Source: Bifidobacterium samirii
GTDB lineage: Bacteria; Actinomycetota; Actinomycetes; Actinomycetales; Bifidobacteriaceae
DNA length: 64,000 bases
Assembly (NCBI RefSeq): GCF_003952945.1
Contig: NZ_QXGK01000012.1
Span: 1-64,000, forward strand
Reading direction: 5' to 3'
Of the stretch, positions 43,475 through 53,300 are shown one piece after another; the stretch's first letter is position 1; each line of letters starts with the position of its first letter. Both the position numbers and the translations under genes were made by a program. A model generated the notes under the pieces. It was not told where the DNA came from, searched no databases, and saw only the letters and a list, made by a program, of their open reading frames with translations.

Positions 43475-45160
43475 TCAGGCCATGAGAGCGCGCTTGGTGG
43501 AGCGGGACTTCATGAACACGGTGCCGGCCACACCGGCGAGCAGCATCGCCACCACGGTGAACATCGCGATACCGGCGCCACCGGTGAGCGGCAGCTCGGT
43601 GATCTTGGTGACGTTCTTCACGGTCGCGGTGGTCTTGTCATCCTTGACGGTGACGAGGCCCAGCAGGTCGACGTCCTTGGACATCGTGACCTTGCCCTCG
43701 TCGTCGATGGTGACGATGAAGGACGGGAGGCCGGAATCCCAGTAGCCTTCCGGGGACTTGGTCTCCGTCACGGTGTAGGTGCCGGCGCCCACGCCGATCA
43801 CCTTCACCACGCCGCCGGTCGGGGAGACGATGGTCTCGGAGGCACCCTCGGCACCGGCCTCGGCCAGCGCATAGGAGCCGTCGGCCTGCGTGACGAACTT
43901 CAGCGTCGCATCGCCCTTGGTGATCTGGAATTCGGCGCCGGCCAGAGCGGTGGCGCCGTCGCCGCCGACCTTGGTGAACTTGAATTCGCTGGTCGGGAAC
44001 TCGGTGGTGTCGGTGGCCGGGTTGCCGTTGTTGTACACGGTGACCTTGTTGCCGACGGTCCTGGTCTTCAGCGCGTCGCTGTTCACGGTGGTCGTGTAGG
44101 TCATGGTCACCTTCTTGCCGATGGTATTGGCGTTCACGGCGAGCGTCTGCATGACCTCGGTGAGGTCGACCTCGAAGGCGTTGGAACCGTTAGCGCGCCA
44201 CGTGTCCGCGGTCACGCCTTCCGGCTTCGCCAGCGTGAAGGCCTGCTCGCCGTCCACGCCGTCGACGGTCACCTTGATGCTGGTGAAGTCGATGGTCTGG
44301 CCGACGCCCAGCACATCACGGAACTTGTAGTAGGAGGCGTCCAGGTTCTTGCCCACCCAGTTCGGCACTTCGCCCTCCACGGTGTAGGACTTCTCCTCGC
44401 CGATGGACGCGGCGGCCTGCGAAACGTTCTTCTTCACGATCGTGATGTCGTTCTTGATGTTGACCACGCCGTTGATGTTCGTGGTCGGGATCTGCACGTC
44501 ATCGGCGGCAACGCCTTCCTTGACGGTGATCTTGGTGCCGACCAGCATCGGGATGGACTCGCCCACGGACTTCACGGCATCGGCTTCGTTCTCAGTGACG
44601 TTGCCATCCTTGTCGAACATGACCTTGCCGGTGTTGTCGAACACGAGGTACAGGCCCGGCTCAGCGAGGGTGAAGCTCGCTGATGTAGCCGGTTCGCCGG
44701 CGGAGGATGCTGTGACCGTGGCATTGAACTCGTCCTTGTTCAGATCCTTGAGGCTGGTCACGAAGTCACGCAGCCTGCCCGCGTACGGCGAGGTCTCGCT
44801 GTCGAGCAGGTTCGTGGCGACCCAGATCATCGGATCGCCGGTGACGTCCTTGCTTTCGTTCGCGGTCTTGGCTGCGGCCTTGATGGCCGCGGCGACCTTT
44901 TCGTTGCCCGTCGTCTTGAGTTCGAGCGTGCTCTTGGCACCCTCGGCCTCGGTCAGCACGTAGTCGGCCAGCTTCACGAAACGGAACCCGGTACGGTTCG
45001 TCAGCAAGTCGGCCTTGCCTTCCGGAAGCTGGATGGTGATGTCGGCCGGGGTGATGCTGACGTCGCCGACGGCCGCATTGGCGGTGGTCGCGCCGAGCGC
45101 GAGGCCGCCGAGCATCGTTGCCGCGGCGGCGAGGCCGGCGAAAAGCTTCCTCATCTTCAT
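43475..45160 (-). CDS. sortase-dependent major pilin subunit
   Basis: A 561-residue secreted protein. Signal peptide (about 1-30, ATTANA), an N-terminal domain with TIVKKNVSQ (about 265), and Cna_B/SpaA-type Ig folds, ending with an E-box-like motif (YTVTETKSPEGYW, near 465). The anchor is LPLTG at residue 523, then a helix and a positively charged tail. A pilin YPK motif is not exact: the corresponding segment reads VTVYNNGNP. A backbone built by intermolecular isopeptide bonds is inferred. ATG 45158-45160 follows AAAGGAG. Confidence 0.9.
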   Translation of the reverse strand: MKMRKLFAGLAAAATMLGGLALGATTANAAVGDVSITPADITIQLPEGKADLLTNRTGFRFVKLADYVLTEAEGAKSTLELKTTGNEKVAAAIKAAAKTANESKDVTGDPMIWVATNLLDSETSPYAGRLRDFVTSLKDLNKDEFNATVTASSAGEPATSASFTLAEPGLYLVFDNTGKVMFDKDGNVTENEADAVKSVGESIPMLVGTKITVKEGVAADDVQIPTTNINGVVNIKNDITIVKKNVSQAAASIGEEKSYTVEGEVPNWVGKNLDASYYKFRDVLGVGQTIDFTSIKVTVDGVDGEQAFTLAKPEGVTADTWRANGSNAFEVDLTEVMQTLAVNANTIGKKVTMTYTTTVNSDALKTRTVGNKVTVYNNGNPATDTTEFPTSEFKFTKVGGDGATALAGAEFQITKGDATLKFVTQADGSYALAEAGAEGASETIVSPTGGVVKVIGVGAGTYTVTETKSPEGYWDSGLPSFIVTIDDEGKVTMSKDVDLLGLVTVKDDKTTATVKNVTKITELPLTGGAGIAMFTVVAMLLAGVAGTVFMKSRSTKRALMA

Positions 45161-45260
45161 GAGATGCTCCTTTTCTGGTTGGTTATGGTGGTGATTGCTG
45201 CTTTGCAATCGCGGTGGCCGCAGCTGTCAGGCCGCCGCGACCGCACATTTCTGTTTCGGC

Positions 45261-45282
45261 GGACGCCCCGTGAGGGGCGTCC
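45261..45282 (-). promoter_or_regulatory. hairpin between tip adhesin and major pilin genes
   Basis: GGACGCCCC (45261-45269) and GGGGCGTCC (45274-45282) form a perfect 9-bp stem with a GTGA loop, 17 bp after the tip adhesin stop and 101 bp before the major pilin start. It could stabilise the downstream pilin message or cause partial termination; the subunits are needed in unequal amounts. Confidence 0.6.
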
Positions 45283-45298
45283 GGTGGTCACGCCCTCG

Positions 45299-48200
45299 TC
45301 ACGCCAATCCGTGGCGTCGGCGGCGGTCGCGGATGATCATCGTCGCGAGTGCGGCGATGGCGACGGCGATGCCACCGGCGATCACCCAGTCGCGCGCCGA
45401 CCGTTCGGTACCGGTGAACGGCAGTTGCGATACCGGCTCGCCCTCGCGGTTGACGAATCCGGCGACGTGCACGCCGTCGAAGGCGCCGCTCTCCTCCGTG
45501 GTGATCGCATCGCCCTTGCCGCCCGGACCGGCGGGATCGCCGTCGTCGTCCGTGATCTGGGTGAGCGCGGTGGTCGCGGCCAGTCCGTCGCCGGCCTTGT
45601 ACGAGACGGTCACGTCGAGCCAGTAGTCGGCTTGCGAGTAGCGGATCAGGCTCTTCACGCCGCCGGTGCCGGGCTTGCCGTCGGTACCGTTCTCGCGGAT
45701 GCGGTACCGGTATGTCGCCGTCCTCACGCCGTCCGCGTCGGCCTTGCCGAGCGCGTCCTTGACGGTCTTCCAGTCGAAGGTGAACGTGCCGAGCGTGACC
45801 GCGTTCGTCGACGCGGTCTCCTCGGCCGGGCGTTCCACGGTGACGGTGCACGTCGTGGGCGCGGCGGTCGTCGCATCGCCGTTCTCGGCGTCACCGGACG
45901 ACGTGTCCGGACGTACGCAGGTATCGACCGGCTCCGTCTCTGTGCCGGCGCCGCCGGTCGGCAGCGGGCCGCCGGTCGTCACCTGCGCGCCGACGTCCTC
46001 CCCGGACGGGGTCGAGTCGAGCACGAAGCTGAACGACTGCAGGCCGGCCGGCCAGGCGATGTCCTTGCCGCGCGTGTCCTGCATGGTCTTGCGCACGGCC
46101 GCGGTGGCGGTGGCGAGCGACCGGGCGTCCCCGATCTGCACGACCACCGATCCGGTGAACAGGTTGGTCATCGCGCCCACGATGCCGCGGCGTTCGTCGG
46201 TCTGGTTGGTCTTCAGATCGCTGCTGACGGTGATCTCGCGGTCGTTGACGGTCACCGTGCCCTTGTACAGCTGGCTGACGATCATGTCGGACCATCCGGA
46301 CTCGACCTTGCGCATCACGCTCATCGCGTCGATCGGACTGTCGTCGTCTTCGCCGCGCAGCGGACTGTACATGTACGGCACCGTCTCGCCCTTGTCGTTC
46401 CGCGCACCGTACGTAAGGTACAGCGGCTCGCCTATACCGGCATTGACGCCCCAATCGAGGCTGCCGGTATCGCCCGGCTCCTCGAAACTGGTCTTGACCT
46501 GCGCGGTGATGTCGCTCAGGGTGCGGTCCAGATCGTCGACCGCGGCGAACTGCGACATGGTCGGCAGGATCGTACCCACGCCGAGCAGCACGCTCACGTT
46601 GTCCTTGTAACTGCCCGCGTCCGCGTAGACGCCGGTGTCGTTCACGATGACCTTGGTCGCCTCACGGCTCAGCTCGTAGCCTTCGGGAGCCCTGGTCTCC
46701 ACAATCCAGTACGTGCCGTTGTACAGCACGTTGCCCGCGGACGGGAACTTTGCGGCGCTGGCGAGCGTCATCGCGGAGCCGCCCGCGGAGCCGCTGGGCG
46801 TCACGTCGAGCGTCCCGGTCGTGACCGTGTCGGACTCACTGCATTTCACCAGAGCGTCATAGTCGAAGTCGACCTCCCCGCCCACGCCGTTGTCGCCATA
46901 GACGGCATCCGACACGCACGGCTTCTCCTCCGAGTACAGCTTGAACTCGGCCGACGTCTCCGGCTTGCCTTCCTGGTAGACGGGGTTGCCGTTCTCGTCG
47001 ACCTTGCGTACGACGAGTTCGTTCTTGATGTTCGGCACGTGCACGTTGACGGCGAACTGGCGGTTGAACACGTCGTCGTCCGCGCCGGTGCCGGGGTCGC
47101 CGCCGGCCTCGCCCATGTACAGGCGGGTGGTGTTCTTCGACGTCGCGTCTGCGAAGCTGTTCGCCGTCGTGTAGTAGTAGGCGACGGTGTAGCGGGTATT
47201 GTGCTTCTCGCCGTCCGGCAGCAGCCGGTAGTACGTCTCCGCATTGCCGGGCAGTTCGTCGATGTCCACCGCGTACGAGCCGGACGACTTGAGCTTGAAC
47301 GTCATCGGCTGCTTCTCCGCCGCGTCGATGATGTCGTCGATCGTATGGCCCTTGGAGGTCGTCCATCCGGAGACGGAGTCGCCGGTGACGGCCACCCAGT
47401 TGTTGCCGTCCGCCAGATTCCCGATCTGGCTTTCATTCTCCATCGTCGGACCCTTGTAGGCGAGGATGACGGCGAACATCGTGCCCTTGCGGTCGGCGAG
47501 CGCCTTGGTGATGTCTCCGTGCGCGTAAGTCGGATCGTCCAGCGTCTCGCCCAGCCAGTCGGTGTCCTTGACTCCGTCGGAGAGCGCGTAGACGCTGCTG
47601 GGCGCGGTGACGAGCACGGACACGTTGGCGAAGGCGCCGGTCATGTACGCGCTGTCCGTAGAGGACACGACGTAGCCTTTGAAGCCGGGTGCGGTGGCCG
47701 GATGGTATTCCAGGTCGATCTCGTTGGCGAGCGTGCGGTATCCGGCGGGGGTCCTGGTCTCCTTCAGCACGTAGTAGGTGCTGTTCGAGTGGCTGGTCTT
47801 GTCCGGATCCTGCTCGTACAGGTCGTCGAAGACGATCGGCTCCTGCGAGCCTTGGGCGAGCAGCTGGAGCTGGCCGTTCGAGTCGGTCGTGCCTGCGGCG
47901 AGCAGGTCGGCGGTCTTGTCGTACTCGTACTGGCCGGCGTCGTTCTTACGCGCGCGGTAGAGCTCGAATCCGACGTTGGCGAGCGGCTTGCCGGCCTGGT
48001 CGACCTTGAGGAGGTAGCTTTCCTTGACCGGCACGAGGTTGAACTGGAGGCTCATGTTGGAGTCGAGGTTGCCGCGTTCCATGTAGAAGAACTTGAGCGT
48101 GTGGACCGAGCCGTCCGAGAACGTGGCGGGGGCGGCATCGCTCCAGGTGGTCACGTGCTCCATGCCGGCGGCCTCGTACAGGGTGCGCAGCGTGGTCTGC

Positions 48201-49813
48201 TGGATGGTCTTGCCCGACTGGGTCTTGACCAGCACCGTGCCGTCCTGGAAGTTGATGGTGAGGTCCACCGCGTCGTGGATGCCGCCCAGGTCGCCCACGA
48301 GCACGCCGTCGATGTACACCCAGGTGTCGTCGTCGCCGGAGAAGTGGAACGTCACCGGCGTGCCGGTGGAGGTCGTGCCGCCGTCCGCCTGCTCGAAGCG
48401 GCTGCTCATCGACAGGCCGAAGTAGTGGTTGATCGACTCGTCGAGGGACCACACGCTGCCGTCCATCTTCAGCGTGCCGTCGGCGTTCGTCACCGGTTCG
48501 CCGTCGCTGGTCTGGAACACTTCGTTGGCCTTGTTGAACGGGAAGAACATGCCCTTTTCGGTCCTGCTGCTGGTGGCGACGGCGTGCGCGTCGTACAGGC
48601 GGAAGCGGTTCGTGGCCTCGTCGTAGGAGGCGAAGTTGGTTTCGCTGTCGTACGTGTAGTAGCCGTCCACCATGCGGAACAGGCCGTTGACGTTCGTGTA
48701 CGCCTTCTTGCCGTTGCCGTCGTTCGTGTTGAACAGGTACGCCAGCGAATCCTCGTCGGTGATGCCGGTCGTGCCGGGTTCGCCCGTGATGCCGGGCACC
48801 TGCCAGGACTTGGAGTCGTCGCTTTCCCACAGCTCCGGGAAGCCGTCGGGCGTCAGCGCGCGCTTCACCATGCGCTGCAACGGCCATGACCCCTTCTTGA
48901 GGTCGGTGACGTCGTTCGTATAGCGGTTGGCGTTCGTCTCCCAGCCGTTCTGCCAGCGGCGGAACTTCAGCTGATGGCCTTCGTTGATGCCGATGTCCGC
49001 GTAGCCGTTGGCGATGCGCTTGACGCCGTCATCGGTCTTGACCAGCCACGACTTGAGGGTGCCGTTCTCGCTGTACACGAGGTCGGACGCATCCTGACGG
49101 AACACCCAGTAGTCGAACAGGTTCACCGTGGTGCCGTTCGGATCGGACACGTCGTCGCTCTTGATGTGGCCGTCGAAGACGCTGTTGTCCACCGTGGCCT
49201 CGGGACGCTTGCAGTTCGCATACTTCATGTAGTCGCCGCGGTAGCTGGGATCCTTGGCGTCGACCTTGCATTCGACCAGCGGGTACTTCGTCAGGTCCTC
49301 GGTCGCGTCGTTCGCGACGGTGTTCGCGGCCGCATCGTTCGCGGCGTCATCGGCGTCCGCGACAGCGTCATCGCCCACGGTGTCGCCGTCGCCGTCCGCG
49401 TCCGAGTCCGCGGCGTCGCCGTCGGACGTGCCGTCATCATCGGCGTCGCCCTGATCGCCGGACGAGCCGGCGTCGTCGGTGCCGTCCGACGACGCATCGT
49501 CGGACGATCCGGCCGAACCGGTGCCGTCGGACGATTCGCCGGAACCGTCGGACACGGTGCCGGACGTACCGGGATCGTCGGTCACGACGGTGTCGCCGGA
49601 ACCGGCGCCGTCATCGGACGACTCCTGCACGACGGTGGGCGCATCGAGCTGACCCGAGATCGTCTGATCGGAGGAAACGACATCACCGGACAGGTCCTCG
49701 GCGGAGGCGACACCGCCCACCGCCAAAGCGCACAGCAACGACACGGCGGATACGGCCGCCGCGGCGCGCGAGGCTCCCTTGCCCCGGTGCCTTCTTACAT
49801 CACGCATATCCAT
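45299..49813 (-). CDS. large pilus tip adhesin with fibro-slime domain
   Basis: A 1504-residue secreted protein. The signal peptide spans about 1-39. Residues about 60-150 are a Ser/Asp/Gly low-complexity stalk. A fibro-slime/PA14-like domain lies about 490-535 (FSGDDDTWVYIDGVLVGDLGG), followed by SpaA-type pilin repeats (KVDQAGKPLANVGFELYRA; VRKVDENGNPVYQEGK) and a segment with GYELSREATKV. The anchor is LPFTG at residue 1464. Tip adhesins of this size precede the major pilin in bifidobacterial pilus operons. Start MDMRDVRR at 49811-49813 has GGAG before it. The 302-bp space 49814-50115 to the right holds a tRNA terminator hairpin and nothing else I can identify. Confidence 0.85.
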   Translation of the reverse strand: MDMRDVRRHRGKGASRAAAAVSAVSLLCALAVGGVASAEDLSGDVVSSDQTISGQLDAPTVVQESSDDGAGSGDTVVTDDPGTSGTVSDGSGESSDGTGSAGSSDDASSDGTDDAGSSGDQGDADDDGTSDGDAADSDADGDGDTVGDDAVADADDAANDAAANTVANDATEDLTKYPLVECKVDAKDPSYRGDYMKYANCKRPEATVDNSVFDGHIKSDDVSDPNGTTVNLFDYWVFRQDASDLVYSENGTLKSWLVKTDDGVKRIANGYADIGINEGHQLKFRRWQNGWETNANRYTNDVTDLKKGSWPLQRMVKRALTPDGFPELWESDDSKSWQVPGITGEPGTTGITDEDSLAYLFNTNDGNGKKAYTNVNGLFRMVDGYYTYDSETNFASYDEATNRFRLYDAHAVATSSRTEKGMFFPFNKANEVFQTSDGEPVTNADGTLKMDGSVWSLDESINHYFGLSMSSRFEQADGGTTSTGTPVTFHFSGDDDTWVYIDGVLVGDLGGIHDAVDLTINFQDGTVLVKTQSGKTIQQTTLRTLYEAAGMEHVTTWSDAAPATFSDGSVHTLKFFYMERGNLDSNMSLQFNLVPVKESYLLKVDQAGKPLANVGFELYRARKNDAGQYEYDKTADLLAAGTTDSNGQLQLLAQGSQEPIVFDDLYEQDPDKTSHSNSTYYVLKETRTPAGYRTLANEIDLEYHPATAPGFKGYVVSSTDSAYMTGAFANVSVLVTAPSSVYALSDGVKDTDWLGETLDDPTYAHGDITKALADRKGTMFAVILAYKGPTMENESQIGNLADGNNWVAVTGDSVSGWTTSKGHTIDDIIDAAEKQPMTFKLKSSGSYAVDIDELPGNAETYYRLLPDGEKHNTRYTVAYYYTTANSFADATSKNTTRLYMGEAGGDPGTGADDDVFNRQFAVNVHVPNIKNELVVRKVDENGNPVYQEGKPETSAEFKLYSEEKPCVSDAVYGDNGVGGEVDFDYDALVKCSESDTVTTGTLDVTPSGSAGGSAMTLASAAKFPSAGNVLYNGTYWIVETRAPEGYELSREATKVIVNDTGVYADAGSYKDNVSVLLGVGTILPTMSQFAAVDDLDRTLSDITAQVKTSFEEPGDTGSLDWGVNAGIGEPLYLTYGARNDKGETVPYMYSPLRGEDDDSPIDAMSVMRKVESGWSDMIVSQLYKGTVTVNDREITVSSDLKTNQTDERRGIVGAMTNLFTGSVVVQIGDARSLATATAAVRKTMQDTRGKDIAWPAGLQSFSFVLDSTPSGEDVGAQVTTGGPLPTGGAGTETEPVDTCVRPDTSSGDAENGDATTAAPTTCTVTVERPAEETASTNAVTLGTFTFDWKTVKDALGKADADGVRTATYRYRIRENGTDGKPGTGGVKSLIRYSQADYWLDVTVSYKAGDGLAATTALTQITDDDGDPAGPGGKGDAITTEESGAFDGVHVAGFVNREGEPVSQLPFTGTERSARDWVIAGGIAVAIAALATMIIRDRRRRHGLA

Positions 49814-50087
49814 CACACTCCACCCCGCCGCGCTACGGGGCCCTTCCCCGACCACGGCGTCATACAGCGAACATAACCAACGGCGGCACGGCGACCATCC
49901 ACCCCAGCAGAGGGGAAACAATCCCCGAAAATCACGAGAACGCAAGAATCACGCCATTTACAGCAGACAGATACCCCCCGAAAACAGGCCCGTCGGAAAC
50001 CCCGTCCGAGCGCGAATGGCGAGTCGTATGACGCGAATGCAACGCCGAACCGGACACCGCCGGACGCGACGAACGACATAACGGAAA

Positions 50088-50107
50088 GGCCACCGGAGAC
50101 GGTGGCC
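50088..50107 (-). terminator. tRNA terminator
   Basis: GGCCACC (50088-50094) and GGTGGCC (50101-50107) form a 7-bp stem with a 6-base loop, followed on the minus strand by TTTCCGTT, 8 bp after the tRNA 3' end. Confidence 0.6.
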
Positions 50108-50115
50108 CTGCGACG

Positions 50116-50189
50116 TGGAGCGGATGACGGGAATCGAACCCGCGTAATCAGTTTGGAAGACTGAGGCTCTACCATTGAGCTACATCCGC
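50116..50189 (-). tRNA. tRNA-Gly (anticodon TCC)
   Basis: On the minus strand a 74-nt cloverleaf: acceptor GCGGATG paired with CATCCGC, D arm GCTC/GAGC, anticodon stem TCAGT/ACTGA with loop CTTCCAA (anticodon TCC, reading GGA), T arm GCGGG-TTCGATT-CCCGT. Discriminator T and an encoded CCA end the molecule at 50116. It is a single tRNA between two surface-protein genes. Confidence 0.93.
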
Positions 50190-50297
50190 GTGAAAGGTGT
50201 CGCTTTTGGCGACCTGAGCAATTATACACAGCGCATCAGGCGTGTCAAGGAAGACCGCGGCACGTGTCTCGCCGTGCGCATGATGAAGGAGGATTCG

Positions 50298-50336
50298 GGT
50301 GTCGGGGCGCCGGCATCACGCCGACGCCCCGACACC
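50298..50336 (-). terminator. terminator of the GH84 gene
   Basis: GGTGTCGGGGCG (50298-50309) pairs with CGCCCCGACACC (50325-50336), a perfect 12-bp stem with a 15-base loop, immediately after the GH84 stop codon. Confidence 0.65.
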
Positions 50337-50341
50337 GCCCG

Positions 50342-53300
50342 TCATGCGCGGCGACGCATCGCCAGCGCCGCGCCGGCGGCGAGCGCCAGCATCGCGGCGA
50401 CGGCCGCGATCGGCATCACGGACGAACCGGTGGCGGAGAGCTTGCCGCCGGTGTCGGACGTGCCGGGCTTGCCGGGCTTACCGGGCTTACCGTCGGACGT
50501 GCCGGGCTTGTCCGACGTACCCGGCGTACCCGGCGTATCGGGATCGCCCGGCTGGTCCGGGGTGTCCGGCTGGTCCGGCTGGTCCGGCGTATCGGGGTTG
50601 CCCGGCTTCTCGGTCAGCGCGTCGATCGCCGCGTTCAGGGCCGTCGCAGCCCGGTCGATCTCCTCCTGCGTCGTCTGGGCGTCGTCCGCGGCCAGCTTCC
50701 TGGCCTCGGCGAGGGTTTCCTCGACCTTGGCCGCCGACTCGTCGGTGTACAGGTCCAGATCCTTCTCCTCGGCGCGCTTGATGGCCTCATTCAGCTCGGT
50801 CTTGTCGAGCTGAACGGGCTGGTCCGGGGTGCTGTTGTCCGTCTTCTGCAGCGCGGCCTTCGCAGCCTCGTAGGCGGCCGCCAGATCGGCGCCCTCCTGC
50901 TCGGTCAGGTCGCCGGCATAATACTCCAGCGCCACGGCGAACCGCTGGTAGGCGGCGTCGTAGGCCGCGTAGCTGGTCGCCGTGTAGGTGCCGTCGCCGT
51001 TGGCGATGCGGTCGGCTTCGAGCTGCTCCAGCGTCATGCCGGTGTAGCGCGCGGTGCCGTTCATCGCGGCCTGCAATGCGGCAACGGCGGCGTCGATCTG
51101 CGCATCGGTGACGATGGAGTCGTCCTTGGCGTAGTCGCGTGCGGTCGCCAGCGCGGCGTCGAGGACGGCCTTGGTGTCGTCGGTCCAGCCGGACACGTCG
51201 ATAGCTTCGGCGTCGGCGATGGCCTTGTTCAGCTCGGTCTTGTCGACCGGGCCGGGCGTGGCGCTTTCGACCGCGGACAGGTCGTAGAGCTTCCACCACT
51301 TGTTGGTCTTCGTCGTGTTGGTGACGCGCACGGCCTTGACCGTCACCGCGGACGGCAGCGTGAACGTGGCGATCACCGCACGGTCGTTGCCGGTCAGTCC
51401 GGGAACGTCCTCGGTCGTCGTGTCCGCATCGATGTCGCCGGCCTTCACCCAGCTGCCGTCGGCGGTCTGGTATTCGACCGTGCCGTTGACGATGGCGTCC
51501 AGATTCGGGGCCGCCTGCACGAAGCGGATCGTATCGGAGCGGAACGGCGCGGCGTACGTGACGGTCACGGTCGCGCCGGCGTCGACGCAGTCGCCGGAGT
51601 CGGACTGCATCCAGAAGAACGTCGTGTCGTCGCCGTCGGTCACGGCCTTCGGGTCGACGTGCGCGTTCCAGTAGGCGGCGTGCACGTCGGACGTGGTCAG
51701 CGTCGCCTCGCTCGGGGCGGGCGCGGGGGTGTCGTGCTGCAACAGCGTGGTCGCGTACGACTTGAGCGACAGCACGGTCGGGCGCACGACCACCAGGCCG
51801 CCCTGGGCCGGCTTGTTCTTCTGGTAGTAGTCGGCGATGGTGTGGGTGTCGGATCGGGTCAGCGCCTCCTGGCCCTTGGTCGCAGCCTCCTGCGCGGCGG
51901 TCTCGTCTCCGGTCAGCGACGCCCGGATCGAGGCGATGTAGTCGAGCGCCGCTTCGGTGATGTCGTCCCAGAAGCCGATCCACGGCTCGACCTGGTCGAA
52001 CAGGTTCTGGTCCCCGTGGTCGGCGCGATAGGTCTTCGCGGCGGCGGCGAGCCGGGAGTAGATGCGCTTGGCCGAGGACAGGTCGGCGACCGTCGCGGTG
52101 CCGGCGTCGAGCTTGGTCTTGAGCGCGCCCAGCGCCTCCCTGACGTCGTCACGGCCGGTGTAGTCGATGGACTCCTGGTTGATCCACCACTTGTTGGCCG
52201 CATCGTAGTCCGCGTCATCGTGACGGCCGTCGATGCCGCCGTCGTTGAGGATGCGCATGTTCATCGACAGGTCGCGCAGCGCGCGGGAGCCGGGGGTCGA
52301 GACCGGCGAGTTGTGTTCGACGTAGCTGAACGAGTCCTCCCACGCCTGCCGGCCCTCGTCCTCGGTCTGCCACAGCTTCCAGCTGTAGTCGGCGGCGAGG
52401 AAGATGCCGACCTTGCTCGGCTCCGACTGCTGCATCGGGTTGAGCATGATGCCGTCGAAGGCGCCGGATGCGGCGCCGGGCTTGAGGAAGTTGTTCTGCC
52501 CGCCCATGACCAGATACTGGTAGGAGGTGTTGCGGTTCATGTCGGAGCACGGCCAGTTCACCCACATGAAGGGGGCGCGGCCGGTGTTCTCCTTGAACTC
52601 CTTGGCGAACTCGGGGGTCGCGGAGCCGAAGGTGCGGCGGCCGGTCATCACGATCTGCACGTTGGCGGGGAACTTGTCGTACCAGGACTCGCCGCCGCCG
52701 GTGTAGCTGTAGAGCGCCGGGCAGTAGAGCAGCGTGTCCTTGAGGCCCTCGTACGTGGTGGTGCCGTCCTCGTTCCTCTCCTGCTGGAGCTCATGCAGCC
52801 AGTCGGTGAGGTCCTGCGTCAGACGCACGTAGGTCTGCTCGTTGCCGTACACCCGGCCCCAGTCGGTGGAGTCGTCGGCCAGCAGCGCGATCTGGCGCAC
52901 GCCGGCGTCGATGACCTGCTGGTAGCGGCCCTTGAGCACCTGCAGGTCCTCCTGATAGTGCTCCTCGGTGTCGAAGCGGAACTGCTTGCCGCGGGCCGCG
53001 TCGGCGTCGTGGAACGGGGCGATCGCGTAGACGAAGCGCACCTTGGAGCGGTTGCCGGCCTCGGCCTGCGGCCTGATCTCGTCGTCGATCTGCTCCTGCG
53101 TGTAGGAGGTGCGCCAGTCGTTGCGGTGCAGCGGGTCGTCCTTCGGGGCGTACACGTAGGTGTTCATCTTGTAGTAGCCGCCCCACGTCATCAGGTTCAC
53201 GCGGTCCTGCGTGCTCCACGGGCTGCCGTAGTAGCCTTCGATGAAGCCGCGCGACTTGACGTCGGCCCAATCGGCCACGGTCAGGGCGGTCAGCTTGTTG

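Noticed and set aside
45940-45975. Second sorting signal inside the tip adhesin (PLPTGG)
   Set aside because: It reads LPTGG rather than LPxTG, is internal and has no following helix or charged tail.
45164-48889. Very long open frames antisense to real genes (also at 710-3421, 9627-13796 and 60345-63629)
   Set aside because: They run opposite to clearly recognisable proteins, are composed of Arg/Gly/Asp/His-rich low-complexity sequence and lack family motifs; high G+C removes stop codons from such frames.
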